This document shows, piece after piece, positions 47,372 to 58,347 of a stretch of DNA of 64,000 nucleotides. Numbering within the stretch: position 1 is the stretch's first letter; every line of letters begins with the position of its first letter. Origin of the DNA: Erinaceus europaeus. Taxonomy: Eukaryota; Chordata; Mammalia; Eulipotyphla; Erinaceidae. The stretch lies in contig NC_080170.1 in assembly GCF_950295315.1 (NCBI RefSeq), forward strand, positions 93,542,054-93,606,053. The letters run 5' to 3'. The position numbers were made by a program, and so were the translations under genes. The notes beneath the pieces were generated by a model. The model searched no databases. It was not told the origin of the DNA and worked only from the letters and a program-made list of their open reading frames with translations.

Positions 47372-47706
47372 GTAAAGCACACGTTTGCCAGAATCCTCTC
47401 TTCTGTGTTACAATAAATTTTGACTTTTGAACAGACAGATTTGGTGACTATTGTGAACTTGTCTCTGTCATCTTATGATATTATTCATAATGTGCTTAAT
47501 ATACCCAGACAACATATTCAGTGTAAGATATTATAACTATGCATAAAGCAGATAATGCATGCACACAATATATTGAAATAATGTTAAAATGTATGAATAC
47601 AGTGAAAATTAATTTAAATGTCTATAGTCTGAATGAAGAAGTGAACTACTCTGGAAATCAGCTGACAGCTTCACTTTTCCTGTATCTTGTAGCTCTTAAA
47701 GATTTT

Positions 47707-47888
47707 TAAATTTTTATTTATTTTCTTTATTTTGGAGACAAGAGAAATTAAGATGTATGGTGAAAGAGAGGAAGAAAAGAAAGACACCTGCAACATTGTT
47801 TCACCACTTGTTAAGTTTCCTCCTGCAGGTGGGAACCAAGGTATTGAACCTGGGTCCTTGCACACTATACCGTATACCATTGCTAGGC
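47707..47888 (-). mobile_element. tRNA-derived SINE, family 2
   Basis: GACACCTGCAACATTG, CCTGCAGGTGGGAACCAAGG, GTATTGAACCTGGGTCCTTG, in reverse, diverged. Confidence 0.82.
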
Positions 47889-47944
47889 CCCTCCTGTAGC
47901 ATTTAAAACTTTAGAGGATTTTTCATAAGTTTCGTCCTCTTCTA

Positions 47945-48110
47945 GTGTTTTTTACAGTTATTTATTTTTAAATTAGAAATTTAATAGCGGTTTGTAAAGT
48001 TATAAGATTACATGGTTTAGCTCCATACTACACCCAGCACAAAATCCCCGTGTTCCCACCCTTCCAATAATGACCATGATAGTTTGCCCAGTTTTAGAGA
48101 CTTATGAACT
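47945..48110 (-). mobile_element. old L1 3'UTR fragment
   Basis: AAATTTAATAGCGGTTTG, AAGTTATAAGATTACATGG, CCCGTGTTCCCACCC; resembles 21975-22072. Confidence 0.55.
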
Positions 48111-48309
48111 TATTTTATAGCAAAATGCTTTTTTAATTGTAGACAGTCAGTATACTATATACTATCACAGAATGAATGTTATACTCTGTAACATATATTT
48201 TTTTAGGGTCTTCTACATAGTACTTTTTTGTTGTAGAGTTGGTATCTATGATAGAGAAGATACTTTTGAGGGGTAGTGTGATCTCTACATATCTTATCCT
48301 TTATTTTAA

Positions 48310-48518
48310 ATTTTTATTATTTATTTAATTATTGGATAGAGACAGCCAGAAATTGAGAGGGAAGAGGGTGGTAGAGAGGAAGAGAGAGAGACACACACTT
48401 GTAACACTGCTTTACCACTCGCAAAGCTTCCCCCCTGTTGGTGGGGGATGGAGGCTCAAGCCCAGGTCATTGTGCATTGTAACATGTGTGCTCAAGCAGG
48501 TGAGCCACCATCTGGCCC
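48310..48518 (-). mobile_element. tRNA-derived SINE, family 2
   Basis: GGATAGAGACAGCCAGAAAT, GGCTCAAGCCCAGGTC, head GAGCCACCATCTGGCCC in reverse. Confidence 0.88.
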
Positions 48519-48819
48519 TCTAATCCTTTCCATACATGCACTTAGTAAATATTTAATATATTAATTCATGTTAGTAACTTCCTCAAAATATATTGCATAT
48601 CATATATCTATCTACATAGAAAGATTGATAGAGCCATATCCTGATGGATTAGTGATTGTTGTACTTACTCTGTATAATAAGTATGTTATATTATTGATAT
48701 TGTAATATATGACTATGAAAAGATAAAGCTCGTTAATGCAATGAGAAGCACTACAAATTAGGTAGAAAGAACTATTCTTTGCTGGGGAAGATAAATGAGC
48801 ATTACCTAGGCATCTAACT

Positions 48820-48965
48820 GGTTCTAGTTTTATATTAAAATTTTTCTCCTTTGGTTCAAGTGGCTAGAAAGGTTTTCAGATTTAATTAGCTTATCCATTG
48901 TCATATGGCTATCAAAAAATAAGCTTGCATTTGAAGCCATGTCTGTCCTTCTGGCTCTTAGATTC
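48820..48965 (-). mobile_element. possible MIR fragment
   Basis: TTAGCTTATCCATTGTCATA then TTGAAGCCATGTCTGTCC follow the reverse MIR core loosely. Confidence 0.4.
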
Positions 48966-49635
48966 ATTCATGTGATTTTCATAGTTCCCAGAGCCTCTGG
49001 TTACTGTGGTTATTTCTACCATGTCTCTCAATTTCTATTTTTATACTTTTTACTGATAAGAATAGAGGACACACATAATAGAGGACAGAGTAAGAAAAAC
49101 AGACACTCATATGTTGTCTTTGTAAGCCTATTACATTAACTTTACTTTACCTCTGATTTTGGAAAAAGAAAAAGTTAAAGAATATTTTTAGAGCAAATTT
49201 CAATCTGTGTAATATACTGTGTAATTATTTGAAGGCTTGAGGATATGCTATAAGTTTTAAAAAAATCACATACTGTACAAAGTACCGAAGTTTTAAGATA
49301 AAGTATTTTTTTCATAAATGTTATTATGTGCATATTAGAGTAACCAACACTTCGGAACGTCCTTGGCATTTTCTAGTTCTTGAAAATTTAAACTGACAGA
49401 CTTGGTTTTGAGTCAAGAAATTGTTGTTTGACAGGTGCAACTGGTCGATTCTGATATTTAAGCAAGACTTGACTATACAGAAACACTGATTGTATCCATG
49501 AGACTTTGCAAAATACCTGGATATTTTAAATATATTTCCTTAGATGTTTGTTTTCCGAGAGTAATTATTATCAGTATGGTAAACTGTATTTTTTTACTTA
49601 ATGATTTTTAAAACTCTTTCCAAATATAATGCTAG
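48966..49635. other. MORC1: intron before exon J, nothing recognised
   Basis: AT-rich, no repeat placed. The acceptor is preceded by an unusually weak pyrimidine tract (CTCTTTCCAAATATAATGCTAG). Confidence 0.45.
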
Positions 49636-49779
49636 AGAATTAAAAAGAGCAAGGACACTTTCTCTATTCTACGGCGTGAACATAGAAAACCGAAACCAAG
49701 CTGGGATGTTCATTTACAGTAATAACCGCTTGATCAAAATGCATGAGAAAGTGGGCCCACAGTTGAAACTGAAGTCCTT
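49636..49779 (+). CDS. MORC1: MORC1 internal exon J (S5-like core with catalytic-type lysine)
   Basis: A 144-bp exon after ATGCTAG. The donor GTAAGT overlaps an in-genome TTG TAA, so the true exon ends with TT of a Leu codon. It encodes about residues 345-392: LSLFYGVNIENRNQAGMFIY, then NNRLIKMHEKVGPQLKLKS. In related MORCs the lysine of RLIKM (here about residue 379) reaches the gamma-phosphate of ATP; transferring that role here is inference. Confidence 0.95.
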
Positions 49780-50743
49780 GTAAGTATTTTTTTTTTCCAG
49801 CATCACAGGCAGGCAGAACAAGGGAGGCTGCAGTAAGATTCTGTCTGTGGAATTAGATGAGTGGTTAATCATAATGTGAGCAGCTGTCACATCTTCCTTT
49901 CACCCCTCCCACCAATGTGCGAACATTAATCTGCCTAATTTATAGTATCAGTGAAGCTGCATGCATGCTCCTCAGGGAAAGCCCAGGTTGGGAAATTTCT
50001 TCAAAGCATTTTCTGAGCAATTTGATGTTTTACCACTTCTTACACCATCTGCATGGACTTGGTCTTTGTTTAATATTTTACCAGTGAAAAGGTGCTGGAA
50101 AGATAGCACATGTAGTACATAGGAGTTACATAAGAGAGCATCAAAATTTAATCACTGGCACCACTAGTAGCTACAGCTGACCAGAGCTGTGGTCAGAAAA
50201 GTAAACAAACAAAAGCAATGCATGCATAGTAAGGACCTTTTAGAAAAGAAAGTAAAAATACCTACAGTGTTTCATATATATATATGTACACACGTATAGG
50301 CTTAAAACCTATCTTATTATCATTTTGTGCTGTTCCTACATATATTGAGTTCTTACCAGTTTCCTATGTAACTGGATTATTAGCATTTTGTCATTCTTTG
50401 TATTGCAGGGTAGTGTTATTATTATTATTATGATTACTATTATTATTATGATGATGATGATGCTTTCTAGTAATCTGAATTGCTGTGAACTGCTTTCTTG
50501 AGTAATGTAGAGTTCTGAGAAGAAGCCATAGAAAAGCACAGTCATGAGAAGCCATGAGAAGTAGAATGTTTCTGAGGTACAATACTCATTTTGCTTTCTC
50601 ATCCTCAAAGAATTAGCAGTTCATTCAGCAAGCACTTATCTTGTAGTCTCACATGTCAGACACTATACTGAGTTCTGCAGACAAGATGATGAAAAGCTAC
50701 TACCCTCTGACCAGGATTATAAGTCTAGTGAAAAGGTCATGTG
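49780..50743. other. MORC1: intron after exon J
   Basis: 50090-50210 resembles a decayed family-5 SINE (GGTGCTGGAAAGATAGCACA). A TTA/TGA trinucleotide repeat lies at about 50414-50462. Nothing else recognised. Confidence 0.45.
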
Positions 50744-50759
50744 ATAAATACATACTTTT

Positions 50760-51730
50760 TAATATTTACTTATTTATTTATTTTCCCTTTTGTTGCCCTT
50801 GTCACTATTGTTATTGTAGTTATTATTATTGTTATTGCAACCATTATTGTTAGATAGGACAGAGAGAAATGGAGAGAGGAGGGGAAGACAGAGAGGGGGA
50901 GAGAAAGATAGACACCTGCAGACCTGCTTCACCACCTGTGAAGGGACTCCCCTGTAGGTGGGTGCCGGGCTAGCACAGGGGTGCCTCTTCCCGGGCGTGT
51001 ACTCTCTGGGTCGGAGAGAACATGACTGGAGCCAGCCTGGGCTGCTACTCACTCATCGACAACTCAGGAACAGACTCATGGTGAGGCAGTGCAGTGTCTT
51101 TATTGATTAGAGAGCCAAGGCTTTTAGAGGGCAAACCTGGAAGTGGCAAGTCAGAAGTGGAAATGGCTAAGAAAGGGGCGGAGAAAGGCAAAAGGGGCTG
51201 GCAAGGTAGAAACTTCCTTAGCAACTGTTGCGAGGGTTTTAACTGGTAGGATTAATATTACTCTGCAGGCAGGGAGGGTCTCAAGGGTAGAAAGAAGATA
51301 GATCAGAGGAATGGAATGGGTGGAGATCTTTCAGGCAAAACAGTGATTATGTAGATAGGCCATAGTATGTAGATAGGCCATTCCTATGCAGGGTGCTTTG
51401 TGAGACTCCTCACAATTTTCCAACATCTCCCCCTTTCTTTTTTATCTAATGGCCATAATATCAGGAATGCAGGGTGCTTTGTGAGGCAGGGAGTCTGATT
51501 AGACGGGGCACACCTTTGGGGTTACTCCTGTCCCTCCTTGCTCAACATCTCAGTAGAGAGAGAGACTGACAGGATAGATGCACTCCTCAGGTCAAGCCCT
51601 GCCAGGCTCTACCACATCCTCACAACTTCCCGACTGGTGGGGAGCTGGGGGCTCGAACTGGGATCGTTCTGTCAGTCCTTGTGCTTTGCACCACATATGC
51701 TTAACCCGCTGTGCTTCCATCCAACTCCCA
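50760..51730 (-). mobile_element. tRNA-derived SINE, family 1, split by an LTR element
   Basis: SINE sequence at 50760-50962 and 51636-51730 joins into one normal copy once the middle is removed. The SINE is flanked by ATAAATACATACTTTT (50744-50759) / ATAAATACATATTTTT (51731-51746). Confidence 0.92.
50963..51635 (-). mobile_element. truncated ERV: one LTR plus ~210 bp of internal sequence
   Basis: Read on the minus strand: about 190 bp of noncoding internal sequence, a purine-rich tract (AAAAAAGAAAGGGGGAGA) as in a polypurine tract, then a 463-bp LTR (50963-51425) starting TGTTGGAAAATTG and ending GCTAGCCCGGCA, with an AATAAA-type signal about 110 bp before its end. GGTGGG at 50957-50962 and 51636-51641 is a 6-bp duplication of the SINE target, as ERV2/class-II-type elements make. 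No gag, pol or env ORF is present. Confidence 0.75.
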
Positions 51731-51799
51731 ATAAATACATATTTTTATGTCTTGTGAGAACAGTGAGAATGATGATTTAAAAAAAAAGCTAGCATACTG

Positions 51800-52340
51800 T
51801 CTTGCTTAAAACCTCAGTGACTTCATAATAGAGTAGGTATAGTATACATCTGGTTCAGAATAGATCTGCTTACCTTAGTCTTCCTGTGATCTGACTTCAC
51901 ATGACTGTCATCCCTCACTGCCCATTATTAACTTCTCACTGTGTTTACCTCACACCAGATACTTCCTGTCCTTCAGAAAACTTAAGCTCATTCCTGTCTT
52001 ATGATTTTGGCATTTGCCATTATCTCTATCTTGAACCTTCTGCCTTCAAGATCTTCTGGCTGTGGGTTCTAATATGTAACTCAGATATTTGAAGTCTCCT
52101 TCACAGAAGGTCTTCTGAACTCTCTGATAAAAATTAGGACCTGCCATCACTCACCTCCATACTACTTTTCTCATACCATTTATCACTATCTGAATTGATA
52201 TTGTCACCTTTAGTGACTGCTACCCTGCAATATAAGAGAAACTTCATAAGCAGAGATCTTGTTCTTATTCACTACTGTAGTGCTATTTCCTAGAATAAGG
52301 CCATGTATAAGTTTGAATAATTGACTGAGTGAATTAATGG
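51800..52340 (+). mobile_element. ancient L2 fragment
   Basis: L2 order visible: GAAGTCTCCTTCACAGAAGG, TCATACCATTTATCACTATC, TGAATTGATATTGTCACC, GCAGAGATCTTGTTCTTATTC, ending GAATAATTGACTGAGTGAAT. Diverged. Confidence 0.7.
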
Positions 52341-53097
52341 GTATATATCAAAGGCAAACATCAGTTGCAAAGAAAAGCACTTAAGAGGGTCAGTAAACTA
52401 AACTGTGGAAGTCGAGTTAGACATCTAAAAAGAAATGTTGTCCAAATTTAGATTTAGAGAGTATGAGTAGCAAAGGAAAGACAGATGAAAAAGGGGAAAG
52501 GTATGAGAAGCAGGATAGACAAGGGCTCCAAACTGGGAAGGCTTGACCAAGAGTAGTGGGAAACCTCAGATAAGTTAGATTTCTGGATGTTCTTTCCCAG
52601 TACGGAATTTTCCTGTTGTATCTATCATGTGTTAATTTAAAAATGTGAAGAGCTGATTTTATCCATAAGGCAGAGTCATGTCCTTTCATGGGATAATTCA
52701 ATCCTTATTTATGCTTAATAGAATTCACTGAGAACCACGTGATCCTCCACAGTAATAAGGAAATACCTGGGCAGAAGTGAAGATGAAGACTATGACTCAC
52801 TGGCCAGTATTATGACAAGATAATCATGTTTATTTAAGCAAACTATTGTTAGTGGTGTTTAATCAGACTCCCTCTTACCACATACCCTGGATTCTCATGG
52901 CAAGTTAGGCAGAGGTGTCATATTAATTTAGTAATCATGTACTAAAGTGGAGTATATAAAGGAACCAAATATACCTGGGATCACCACAGATTTAATGAAA
53001 TATGAGATGACTTGTTAGACTGTATCATGTGTCAGTTTACTTTTTAAAAAATGATTTCAAAATACTGGAGTTGATTTCTTTTTCCTTAGCTAAGTTT
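52341..53097. other. MORC1: intron before exon K, nothing recognised
   Basis: Unique-looking sequence with no repeat placed. Confidence 0.4.
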
Positions 53098-53130
53098 CAC
53101 ACACACACACACAAACACACAAACACACGC
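53098..53130. repeat. (CA)n repeat 27 bp before exon K
   Basis: About 33 bp of CA units with two CAAA interruptions, ending 27 bases before the first base of exon K. Confidence 0.95.
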
Positions 53131-53157
53131 AAAATGTATCTATATTTATTTCTACAG

Positions 53158-53312
53158 ACTTGGTGCCGGTGTAGTTGGAATTGTTAGTATACCCTTGGAG
53201 ATCATGGAACCGTCCCACAATAAGCAGGAATTTCTCAATGTTCAAGAGTATAATCATCTACTAAAAGTCATGGGACAGTACGTGGTCCAGTACTGTAAGG
53301 ACACCGGAATCA
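53158..53312 (+). CDS. MORC1: MORC1 internal exon K
   Basis: A 155-bp exon after TTTCTACAG and before GTGAGT. It encodes about residues 393-444 (LGAGVVGIVSIPLEIMEPSH, then NKQEFLNVQEY and a helix ending CKDTGI). This is the end of the S5-like transducer domain, before the linker to the CW zinc finger. It ends with the first base of an Asn codon. The next exon was not found in the remaining 10.7 kb. Confidence 0.95.
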
Positions 53313-54213
53313 GTGAGTATCCAATATTTATAGTCACAGTCAAAATTACTTAATGGGAATCAACTTGTGTGATTTCTTTAAGCTGGAATGATTGCACTGG
53401 TTCAGGTAACAAGTTGTACAAAACCATGAAGGAAAACTCTAGCATTAAGTAAAAAAGGAGGATGTTATGAAGGAAGACAGTCTCACAAAATATTTCACCA
53501 AGTATTTTGTGACAAAGAAGGCTGGAGATTTGGAATTGGAAGTAAGAAAACATCATCAGTGAGCAGTGTGAAGTGACAGCTGACCATGGAGGAAGTGGGC
53601 TGAGGTTTTCCTTATCTGTCAAGATACTCGTAAAAATCACTGTAAGACTTTCCTGTATATAAGCTCAGAGTATCACATTTTTATAGATATACATGACTAG
53701 TCCTGATAAACTATTATATCAAATAGAATAATTATCCTTGATCCTGAATAATTATGGATATGTTACAACTTACTCTGCACATCTAACTAGTTATAAATAT
53801 AATGATTTCAGAAGGATATAAATTTCAGAATAAAGTAAATAATTTCAAAAACTTAAAAAGTTATTTAGAAAATTTCACTTCTTAGATCACCTTACTCCAG
53901 AGATATTTGAACAATGAGATTGTATGCTGAGTATTAAGTAAGTAATCTTTCTCTGAGTTACAAATAACAAGTTAAAAGGCTGTCACTTGTGGAAAGAAAT
54001 ATACAGTCTACCAAGTATTTGCTTAGTGATTTGCATTAACTATGTATAATTCATGCATTAAAAATTATCTCTTTACCCTAGAGGTGACTTCAAATTTTAT
54101 AATTGCTCCATATGAAATTACTGTTTTGTTCTTTTTATTTTTATCTATTCTGTAATTTTCATTATTAGTGATTTGCAAAAAAATATAATATTTTCTTTTG
54201 TACACACTCTGCT
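53313..54213. other. MORC1: intron after exon K, nothing recognised
   Basis: AT-rich. A 96-codon minus-strand ORF at 53350-53640 has no domain I recognise. Confidence 0.4.
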
Positions 54214-54230
54214 TGGTCCTGGAATTTTTT

Positions 54231-54446
54231 AAAAAAGATTTTCCTTTTTTTTTTTAGATAGGACAGAGAAAAATAGAGATGAGGCTAAGACAGAGAGAGA
54301 GAGAGAAAGACAGACACCTGCAAACCTGCTTCACCGCTTGTGAAGCCAACCCCCTGCAGGTGGGGAACTGGGGCCTCAAACGGGGATTCTTATGCCTGTC
54401 CTTGTGCTTCCTGTACTTAACCTGCTGTGCTACCATCCAACCCCCA
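54231..54446 (-). mobile_element. tRNA-derived SINE, family 1, with ~16-bp TSD
   Basis: TGGTCCTGGAATTTTTT (54214-54230) / TGGTCCTGAATTTTTTT (from 54447). Body with (GA)n and CCCTGCAGGTGGGGAACTG. Confidence 0.88.
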
Positions 54447-54640
54447 TGGTCCTGAATTTTTTTTTATGTTAGCAAAATGGGAAGTACAGTATGGGAGAGA
54501 GAAAAATATAGAATGAAGTTGTGAACACAAATATTCTGCCAAGGCTGGATTTCATGTCAAGGTCTAAAATCAGCTCAAAGCATTTTCTGTGGACCAACAA
54601 CATCAACAACATCTGAAATCCTGTTAGAAATATAGATTCT

Positions 54641-54680
54641 CGGGGCCTGGCAGTGGCACACCAGGCTAAGTGTACATAAG
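54641..54680 (+). mobile_element. SINE family-2 head only
   Basis: GGGGCCTGGCAGTGGCACAC then CAGGCTAAGTG, then ordinary sequence: a 3'-truncated copy. Confidence 0.6.
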
Positions 54681-54689
54681 TGTTGTTTT

Positions 54690-56229
54690 GGGATGGATCA
54701 CTTCTGTTACCTATTACAACATCGTCACACCTCCCAGAAGTCCATATAACTTTTCCTTAACATGGACATATATAGTTTTTTTCACTTGATTTCCCTCCAA
54801 GGAATTGTTTGAAGCTGTATTCAAAATAGGATGAGTACATTGCTTGGCAGGGTTATTTTAGGCTATAGAAACAGAAGCTTTCAGAGTGAGGCATGAATCA
54901 AATATGTACTCCCCCCCTCTTCAAATGCTAGTGTGACATGGCACAAAAGTAAAATGTTAATATTTTGAAATTTGTATAACCTTCTTAATTCTTTTCTTTT
55001 TGCAAATTCTTCAGAATTTTGCTCATCCTTAGAATAAGAAATTATTCTCAGAAAGAGACATTATGTTTAAAGGTAAAATCAGTGATCTTTCACCAACCTA
55101 CATTTATCCAGGGGAGCCATACTTAGTCATGTCTGTCTGGGAGTTGTGATGGTGGACTCCCTAAGTATATTTGCTTGGTTGTAGGGGTGCTTTCTCGTTA
55201 ATTGTATTTGTAGTGCTAAGATGCCACTTGCCAGACTTCCACCAGGCTAGGCAATTTCATATCCCTTTCTACCTAATTTTTTTCAAAAACTTTCCATAGA
55301 CTAATGAGTAAGACACAAAATAAATTCAAAATAAATATACTATACTTCTGATTTAGTGATTCCTAACATATTATTGTTGTCCTAGCTCCATATTTGTCTC
55401 TAAATTGATTTAGGGTTGAAGGATTCTTCCATAAAAGATGTTCCTCTAGAAAGAAGGTGGAATGAAAGATAACAATCATGAGTATTTATTTAGGACTTCA
55501 TCCCAAAACTTCATTGTCAAACTGAGTCAAGCAGTCAAGGTCAGATTTGGTAATTGCCAAAACTGTACTAACGTCCACCTTGAAGGTCCTTGCTTATTAA
55601 TTCCCACAGGAATAACCGAAGTTATATAACGCTTGACTAATACTCTAAAAGCCATATTGCAGGGGCACATTTTTAATAAAAAGTACCTGGGTAGGTATCT
55701 TGCCTTATAAATAAAAGATGAAATTTTCATATTTGCTGTAAATCTGATCTGTTTCCGTGTAAAAAAAATTGAATCAGCAGAAAGGGAAATTGAGAGATAA
55801 TGACTTTGTGTAATTTATCATATTGGCATTCACTTTTTGGCACAGTTGATGTTGAAAAAAATCTCAGAAATATTTTCCTTGTCTCTGAGTCTGGTCTTGC
55901 CTCAACTGTTTGTTACTATTTCTTCTGAAACTTTTTGGATCTTTACAGTAAAATGGACATATTAATCATCAGCATTTTAGAATAAAGGGGGAGGGGAAGG
56001 AAAAAATAAGAGTGAAGCCTCAAATGATATTTAAATTTAAACAGAAGAAATTACATATAAACTTTGTTATTAGACTTTTCCAAAATGTGTAGGAATACAT
56101 ATAATGCTTAAAACAAAATCTCTGATGTAAGCCCAAGCTTCTCCCAGCAGAACACAAATCATAGAAAGGTTAAAAACAATTTATATCAGTCACTACCTCA
56201 ATACTTTAATTCCCTGCATTTTCATAGAA
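54690..56229. other. MORC1: intron, nothing recognised
   Basis: No repeat family or exon. The TTCTTCAG at about 55009 is not followed by a coding frame. Confidence 0.4.
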
Positions 56230-56454
56230 GTAAAAAAGAAAGTCCTATGAACTACAAAAGAAATCCTGACTAGCCAGAGATAATTTGAGAAAGAACAACA
56301 AATCTGGAGGCATCATACTTTTGATTTAAACTATACTACAACACTATTGTGATCAGAACAGTATAATACACTGGCACAAAGTTAGACAAACAGATCAGTG
56401 GAATAAAATAAAAATAAAAATCCCAAATATAAACCCACACATAGAAAAAACAGA
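56230..56454 (+). mobile_element. old L1 ORF2 fragment, sense
   Basis: AAATCCTGACTAGCCAGAGA, AAATCTGGAGGCATCATACT, AGACAAACAGATCAGTGGAA is the L1 ORF2 region; no open frame. Confidence 0.7.
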
Positions 56455-56560
56455 TTTTTAAAAATATTTATTACTTTTTGTTGCCTTTGTTGTTTTGTTG
56501 TTGTAGTTATTACTGTTTTTGTTGCTGATGTAGTTGTTGTTGGATAGGACAGAGAGAAAC
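56455..56560 (-). mobile_element. SINE family-1 3' part only
   Basis: TTTTTGTTGCCTTTGTTG, TTGTTGGATAGGACAGAGAG, then ends; a truncated reverse copy. Confidence 0.75.
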
Positions 56561-56637
56561 TCTACTTTCATGAGGCAGCCTGTGAATCTCTGCATAAATT
56601 AGGAGATACAGTTTTCATATTAACATCAAATCTATTT

Positions 56638-56856
56638 CTCTTAAAAAATTTTTATTATTATCTCTGTTGGATAGAGACAGCCAGAAATTGAGAGGGGAGA
56701 GGGAGATAGAGAGGGAGAGAAGCAGAAAGACACTTGCAGCCCTGCTTCACCACTCGCAAAGCTTTCCCACTACAGGGGAGGACCATGGGCTCTATCTTGG
56801 GTCCTTGCACACTGTAACATGTACCCTCAACCAGGTGTGCCTCTGCCTGGCCCCTC
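56638..56856 (-). mobile_element. tRNA-derived SINE, family 2, with 16-bp TSD
   Basis: AACATCAAATCTATTT (56622-56637) / AACATCAAATATATTT (56857-56872). Full-length reverse copy. Confidence 0.92.
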
Positions 56857-56872
56857 AACATCAAATATATTT

Positions 56873-57327
56873 TTTGTGTATTCTTTCATTCACCAGGTAT
56901 CACAGAACAGACAGATCTTCATGATTTATGCTTTTTGGAAATTTACAGCATGACTTGACAATTAGAGGACTAGTATCCAACAGAAAAGAATGACTGTTGT
57001 GAATCACATGCAAACCAGTCAGCAAGAACTCATATTCTAGAGGTCAGAGAAGGTTTCCCTAAGGAGATGATATTTCCTAGAGGATGAAGAAGAGTTATGC
57101 TAATTTAATTCTTTCTATTTGGGGCCATGTGGGATAGGCCTCAAGCCTTTCCAAAGGACAGTCCTCCAGATAGTTAAAGACTATCTATTTTTGAAATCAT
57201 TTCCAGTATTGTTATAGCCTAAACTTCCCAAGTTGTATTGTTATTCAGCTTGCCATCATATATACCCACTAGTTTAATATTGTGTTATCTATTAATAAAC
57301 ATGAAAATAGTAAATTAAACTAAAACA
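56873..57327. other. MORC1: intron, nothing recognised
   Basis: No repeat placed. Confidence 0.4.
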
Positions 57328-57612
57328 GGGGGCCAGGAAGTAGTACACTTAGTTAAGTGCACATATCACTATGTACAAGGATCCATGTTTGAGACCCCGA
57401 CCCCCCACCTGCAGGGAGGATGCTTCATGAGTGGTGAAGCAGGTCTGCAGGTGTCTTTCTCTCTCCCTCTCTGTCTCCCCTTCCCTATCAATTTCTGTCT
57501 GTCCTTTAAAATAAAAATAAAGTGAAAGAAAAAGATGACCACCAGAAGCTGAAGATTCGTAGTGCCGGCACCAATCCCCCTCGATAAGCTGGTGGCAATA
57601 AAAAAAAAAAAA
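57328..57612 (+). mobile_element. SINE with an extra 3' unit
   Basis: 57328-57535 is a family-2-like SINE. 57536-57598 adds a unit (GACCACCAGAAGCTGAAGAT, GTAGTGCCGGCACCAATCCC, AAGCTGGTGGCAATA) before the A-tail. Only this copy in the window carries it. Confidence 0.75.
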
Positions 57613-57675
57613 AGGAAGGAAGGAAAGAAGGGAGGAAGGAAAGAAGGAAGGAAGGAAGGAAGGAAGGAAGGAAGG
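57613..57675. repeat. (GGAA)n microsatellite
   Basis: About 63 bp of GGAA with some AGAA and GGGA variants, growing from the SINE A-tail. Confidence 0.95.
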
Positions 57676-57744
57676 GACTGAAGCAGCCTTGAATAAAATG
57701 GTGTCATTATCTCTTTTAAGTTGTAGCTTGATTGATACAACCTA

Positions 57745-57890
57745 ATATTTTTTTATTTTTATTAGTGATTTATGAAATTATAAGGTAATTGGGGTATAAT
57801 TTCACAGTGTTCTCACCACCAGAATTCTGTGTCCCCATCTTCCTTCAATAGAAACTATATTAGTTCTCCCAGGTCTTTATCCATACCTGC
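57745..57890 (-). mobile_element. L1-C-type 3'UTR fragment
   Basis: TTTTATTAGTGATTTATGA, GGGGTATAATTTCACAG, CACCACCAGAATTCTGTGTC. Confidence 0.7.
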
Positions 57891-58330
57891 AGCCCTACTT
57901 CACCACTCATGAAGTATCATGAGTATCTGACTTCGTCTTGGGCACAACCCGATTTGAGTCTGACCCCCCACCACCACCACTGCATTAAACGAAGTTTCAG
58001 TGTTATGATGCCTTTCTGTCTCACTATTTCTGTCTGTGTTTTTGTATCTGAAAAAAAAACAGCATGGAGTAGGAATCTCCAGTGACAGAGACAGAGATAG
58101 AGACAGAAATGTCTGACCCCCTCTTATCTTCTTAAAGGAAACATACTTTATTTATGATGGCTGCATCTCATACTTGATTTCATCTCAAAGACTTAACCTC
58201 CAAATACAGTCACATCGAAAATGAAGTTTTATTATATGAATTTAGGGAGAATCCATTCATTCAGTTCATCACAATCTGCTAGCTTTAGTTGGCTGCTCAC
58301 AGCAGATTTGTTTCTCCAAAATGATGCACA
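57890..58330. other. SINE debris and unplaced sequence
   Basis: 57885-57925 and 57945-58060 resemble broken SINE pieces (CTGCAGCCCTACTTCACCAC; CCGATTTGAGTCTGACCCCC). 58090-58330 was not placed. Confidence 0.4.
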
Positions 58331-58347
58331 TTAGTATCTAAGATCTC

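Larger units (their letters stand above)
11179..53312 (+). other. MORC1: MORC1 gene, internal portion (11 coding exons)
   Basis: The eleven exons concatenate into one open frame of about 393 residues. By family knowledge MORC1 is a germline nuclear ATPase of the GHKL (gyrase, Hsp90, histidine kinase, MutL) class that dimerises on ATP binding; in mice it is needed for male meiosis and for silencing transposons. Visible in the sequence are the G1-like box DDGCGM (about residue 67), the G2-like box IGQYGNG (about 96), the GSMRIGKDF segment, a charged coiled-coil insertion (about 280-345) and an S5-like fold with RLIKMHEKVG. The frame, split codons and motif order match my recollection of human MORC1 better than MORC2; MORC2 differs at many of the same positions. 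The first ATP-binding box (asparagine helix) is upstream and the CW zinc finger downstream. No frameshift or stop is seen, so the gene looks intact here. Confidence 0.95.

Noticed and set aside
11179..53312. Assignment to MORC2, MORC3 or MORC4
   Set aside because: Exon-by-exon residues (for example SDIIFFGTSKK, NLKLLLSGEPELDV, NRNQAGMFIY) fit my recollection of MORC1 and differ from MORC2 at many sites; MORC3 and MORC4 are more distant.
55003..55040. Possible next MORC1 exon after TTCTTCAG
   Set aside because: Following codons hit a stop at once and do not resemble the expected linker to the CW zinc finger.
57369..57740. 123-codon minus-strand ORF with repeated SFLP units
   Set aside because: It is a translation of the GGAA microsatellite and SINE body.
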